Below are positions 45,273 to 46,397 of a stretch of 46,397 bases of DNA, one piece after another. The stretch lies in contig JAVBNN010000024.1 of the NCBI GenBank assembly GCA_031551525.1, forward strand, positions 1-46,397. Direction: 5' to 3'. Numbering within the stretch: the first letter of the stretch is position 1; each line of letters begins with the position of its first letter. The notes under the pieces were generated by a model, which worked only from the letters and a program-made list of their open reading frames with translations, was not told the origin of the DNA and ran no database searches. The position numbers and the translations under genes are program-made. The stretch is from JAVBNN01 sp031551525 (GTDB lineage Bacteria; Bacillota; Negativicutes; Acidaminococcales; JAISLQ01).

Positions 45273-45301
45273 TTGAAATATGCAGACAAGTATATTAAAC
45301 T
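45273..45301 (+). promoter_or_regulatory. Possible promoter of the autotransporter gene
   Basis: TTGAAA (45273-45278), 17-nt spacer, TAAACT (45296-45301), 80 nt before the start codon. Boxes are imperfect but the spacing is ideal. An own promoter would let adhesin level change independently of the glycosyltransferase. Confidence 0.5.
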
Positions 45302-45381
45302 TATGACAAATATAGACAAAAAACGCCAAAAACAGTCAGATACAAGCCAGTAAACTTAAAGCTGATGAGGATGGTGCCACT

Positions 45382-46397
45382 ATGTCCAAACAACCGCTTA
45401 CCGCGCCGCTGGCGCACGACCCTGAAAAACTATGGCAGCAGGAACTGGCCCGCGCGGCGCGCAAAAAGAAAATAGGCGCGGCCCTGTCTTTGGCCGCCAT
45501 ACTCAACATGCAGCTGGCGCCGCTAGCCCTGGCTGCCACAACTAACGTCAATGACGGTCAGACAGTCACTGGCACGATACTCGAAAACAACGACAAACAA
45601 AACGTCAACTCCGGCGGTGTGGCTAGTGCCACCACCGTCAACTCCGGCGGCTGGCAGACTGTCTCATCCGGCGGCGAGGCGAACTCCACCACCGTCAACA
45701 GCAGCGGCGTGCAGGATGTCTACCGCGGCGGTATGGCGAACTCTACCACCGTCAACTCCGGCGGCGCGCAGAATATCTCCGCCGGCGGCAGCGCCACCTC
45801 CACCACCGTTAACTTCGGCGGCTGGCAGGGGGTCCACTCCGGTGGCGTGGCCAGTTCTACCACGCTAAACGGCGGTGCGCAGACTGTCTTCTCCGGCGGC
45901 AGCGCCACCGCCACTACCGTCAACAGCGGCGCATGGCAGACTGTCGTATCCGGCGGCAGCGCCAATTCCACCACCGTCAACTCCGGCGGCAGGCAGGAGG
46001 TCTCCTCCAGCGGCGTGGCTAGTTCCACCACTGTCAACTCCGGGGGCTGGCAGGATGTTTTGTCCGGCGGCGTGGCTAATTCCACCACCGTCAACTGCGT
46101 CGGCGCGCAGGGGGTCGACTTCGGCGGCGTGGCTAGTTTCACCACGCTAAACGGCGGCAATCAGGGGGTCTTATCCGGCGGCGTGGCTAGTTCCACCACC
46201 GTCAACAGCAGCGGCTGGCAGGATGTTTTGTCCGGCGGCGTGGCTAACTCTACCACGCTAAATGGCGGCGTGCAGAATGTCTACTTCGGCGGCGTGGCTT
46301 GTTGCACCCCGCTCTACGGCGGCTATCAGGGGGTCTTCTCCGGCGGCGTGGCTAGTTCCACCACCGTCAACAGCAGCGGCTGGCAGGATGTTTTGTC
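45382..46397 (+). CDS. AIDA-type autotransporter adhesin, N-terminal part (runs off window)
   Basis: Open from ATG 45382 to the right edge (338 codons, no stop). N-terminus: an extended charged region, KKK at 28-30, a hydrophobic core (31-50) and a likely signal peptidase site after LALAA. From residue about 75 there are 13 complete and one partial 18-19-residue repeats of the form GGxAxSTTVNSGGxQxVxS, the strand-loop-strand repeat of AIDA-I/TibA passengers. Their Ser/Thr are heptosylated by the upstream enzyme's family. The C-terminal beta-barrel, expected beyond the window, was not seen. Probably surface-exposed, for aggregation or adhesion. Confidence 0.88.
   Translation, partial: MSKQPLTAPLAHDPEKLWQQELARAARKKKIGAALSLAAILNMQLAPLALAATTNVNDGQTVTGTILENNDKQNVNSGGVASATTVNSGGWQTVSSGGEANSTTVNSSGVQDVYRGGMANSTTVNSGGAQNISAGGSATSTTVNFGGWQGVHSGGVASSTTLNGGAQTVFSGGSATATTVNSGAWQTVVSGGSANSTTVNSGGRQEVSSSGVASSTTVNSGGWQDVLSGGVANSTTVNCVGAQGVDFGGVASFTTLNGGNQGVLSGGVASSTTVNSSGWQDVLSGGVANSTTLNGGVQNVYFGGVACCTPLYGGYQGVFSGGVASSTTVNSSGWQDVL
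45598..46397 (+). repeat. Passenger repeat array with higher-order 165-nt duplication
   Basis: 54-57-nt coding repeats make up the passenger. The stretch TCAGGGGGTCTT...GGATGTTTTGTC occurs at 46161 and again at 46326, almost identical, offset by exactly 165 nt (three units of 18, 19 and 18 residues). This suggests recent expansion by three units. One unit near 46290-46320 has diverged: ACCTPLYGG replaces ASSTTLNGG. Confidence 0.85.

Noticed and set aside
45551..45868. Pro/Ala/Ser-rich plus-strand frame in another phase
   Set aside because: Out-of-phase reading of the same repeats.
45720..46160. Proline-rich repetitive minus-strand frame
   Set aside because: It is the antisense of the autotransporter repeats; the plus-strand frame has signal peptide and known repeat motif.
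45598..46397. Periodic repeats considered as a CRISPR array
   Set aside because: The period is 54-57 nt with in-phase coding variation and no constant repeat with unique spacers; they encode a protein repeat.

Overview
The window comes from a diderm member of the Bacillota, most likely a Negativicute (an Acidaminococcaceae- or Selenomonadales-like organism). This is inferred from the combination of a Na+-translocating decarboxylase beta subunit, a Bacillota-style ribosomal superoperon that runs on into ECF transporter genes, a zinc-type S14, and an AIDA-type autotransporter with its own protein O-heptosyltransferase. The last pair implies an outer membrane and ADP-heptose. The species cannot be named from the sequence alone.

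Layout: (1) 1-1046: the 3' end of a decarboxylase beta subunit, a convergent terminator, and two small minus-strand membrane-protein genes. (2) 1472-5117: rpmG-secE-nusG-rplK-rplA-(L10 leader)-rplJ-rplL, closed by a strong terminator. (3) 5270-7792: three minus-strand genes (S58 peptidase, DUF362 lipoprotein, VOC protein) that separate rplJL from rpoBC. (4) 7895-15976: rpoB-rpoC with their own promoter and a long leader. (5) 16222-17216: a minus-strand arsR-GNAT pair that looks like arsenical-antibiotic resistance, with a palindromic operator. (6) 17402-22217: L7Ae-like gene-rpsL-rpsG-fusA-tuf. (7) 22538-37194: the S10-spc-alpha superoperon from rpsJ to rplQ, including secY, adk, map, infA and rpmJ. 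rpsD is missing from its usual place between rpsK and rpoA. (8) 37284-41097: ecfA1-ecfA2-ecfT, truA and a RimJ/RimL-like acetyltransferase. (9) 41119-42148: rplM-rpsI with a promoter, a structured leader and a terminator. (10) 42247-43156: a membrane protein with a degenerate J-domain, and tRNA-Ala(CGC). (11) 43157-46397: a gene-poor stretch, then the O-heptosyltransferase and the start of an AIDA-repeat autotransporter that runs off the window.

Most of the window is housekeeping: transcription (rpoA, rpoB, rpoC, nusG), ribosome assembly, translation factors (IF-1, EF-G, EF-Tu), protein export and maturation (secE, secY, map) and nucleotide balance (adk). The promoters of the rpmG-secE-nusG, rpoBC and L7Ae-rpsL operons share the same layout (TTGACA, 17-nt spacer containing a TGA immediately before the -10 box). 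The accessory content lies in the minus-strand insertions and at the right edge. The most interesting unit is the heptosyltransferase-autotransporter pair, probably a glycosylated self-associating adhesin in a diderm Firmicute. The ArsR-regulated acetyltransferase with a cysteine-rich tail is second.
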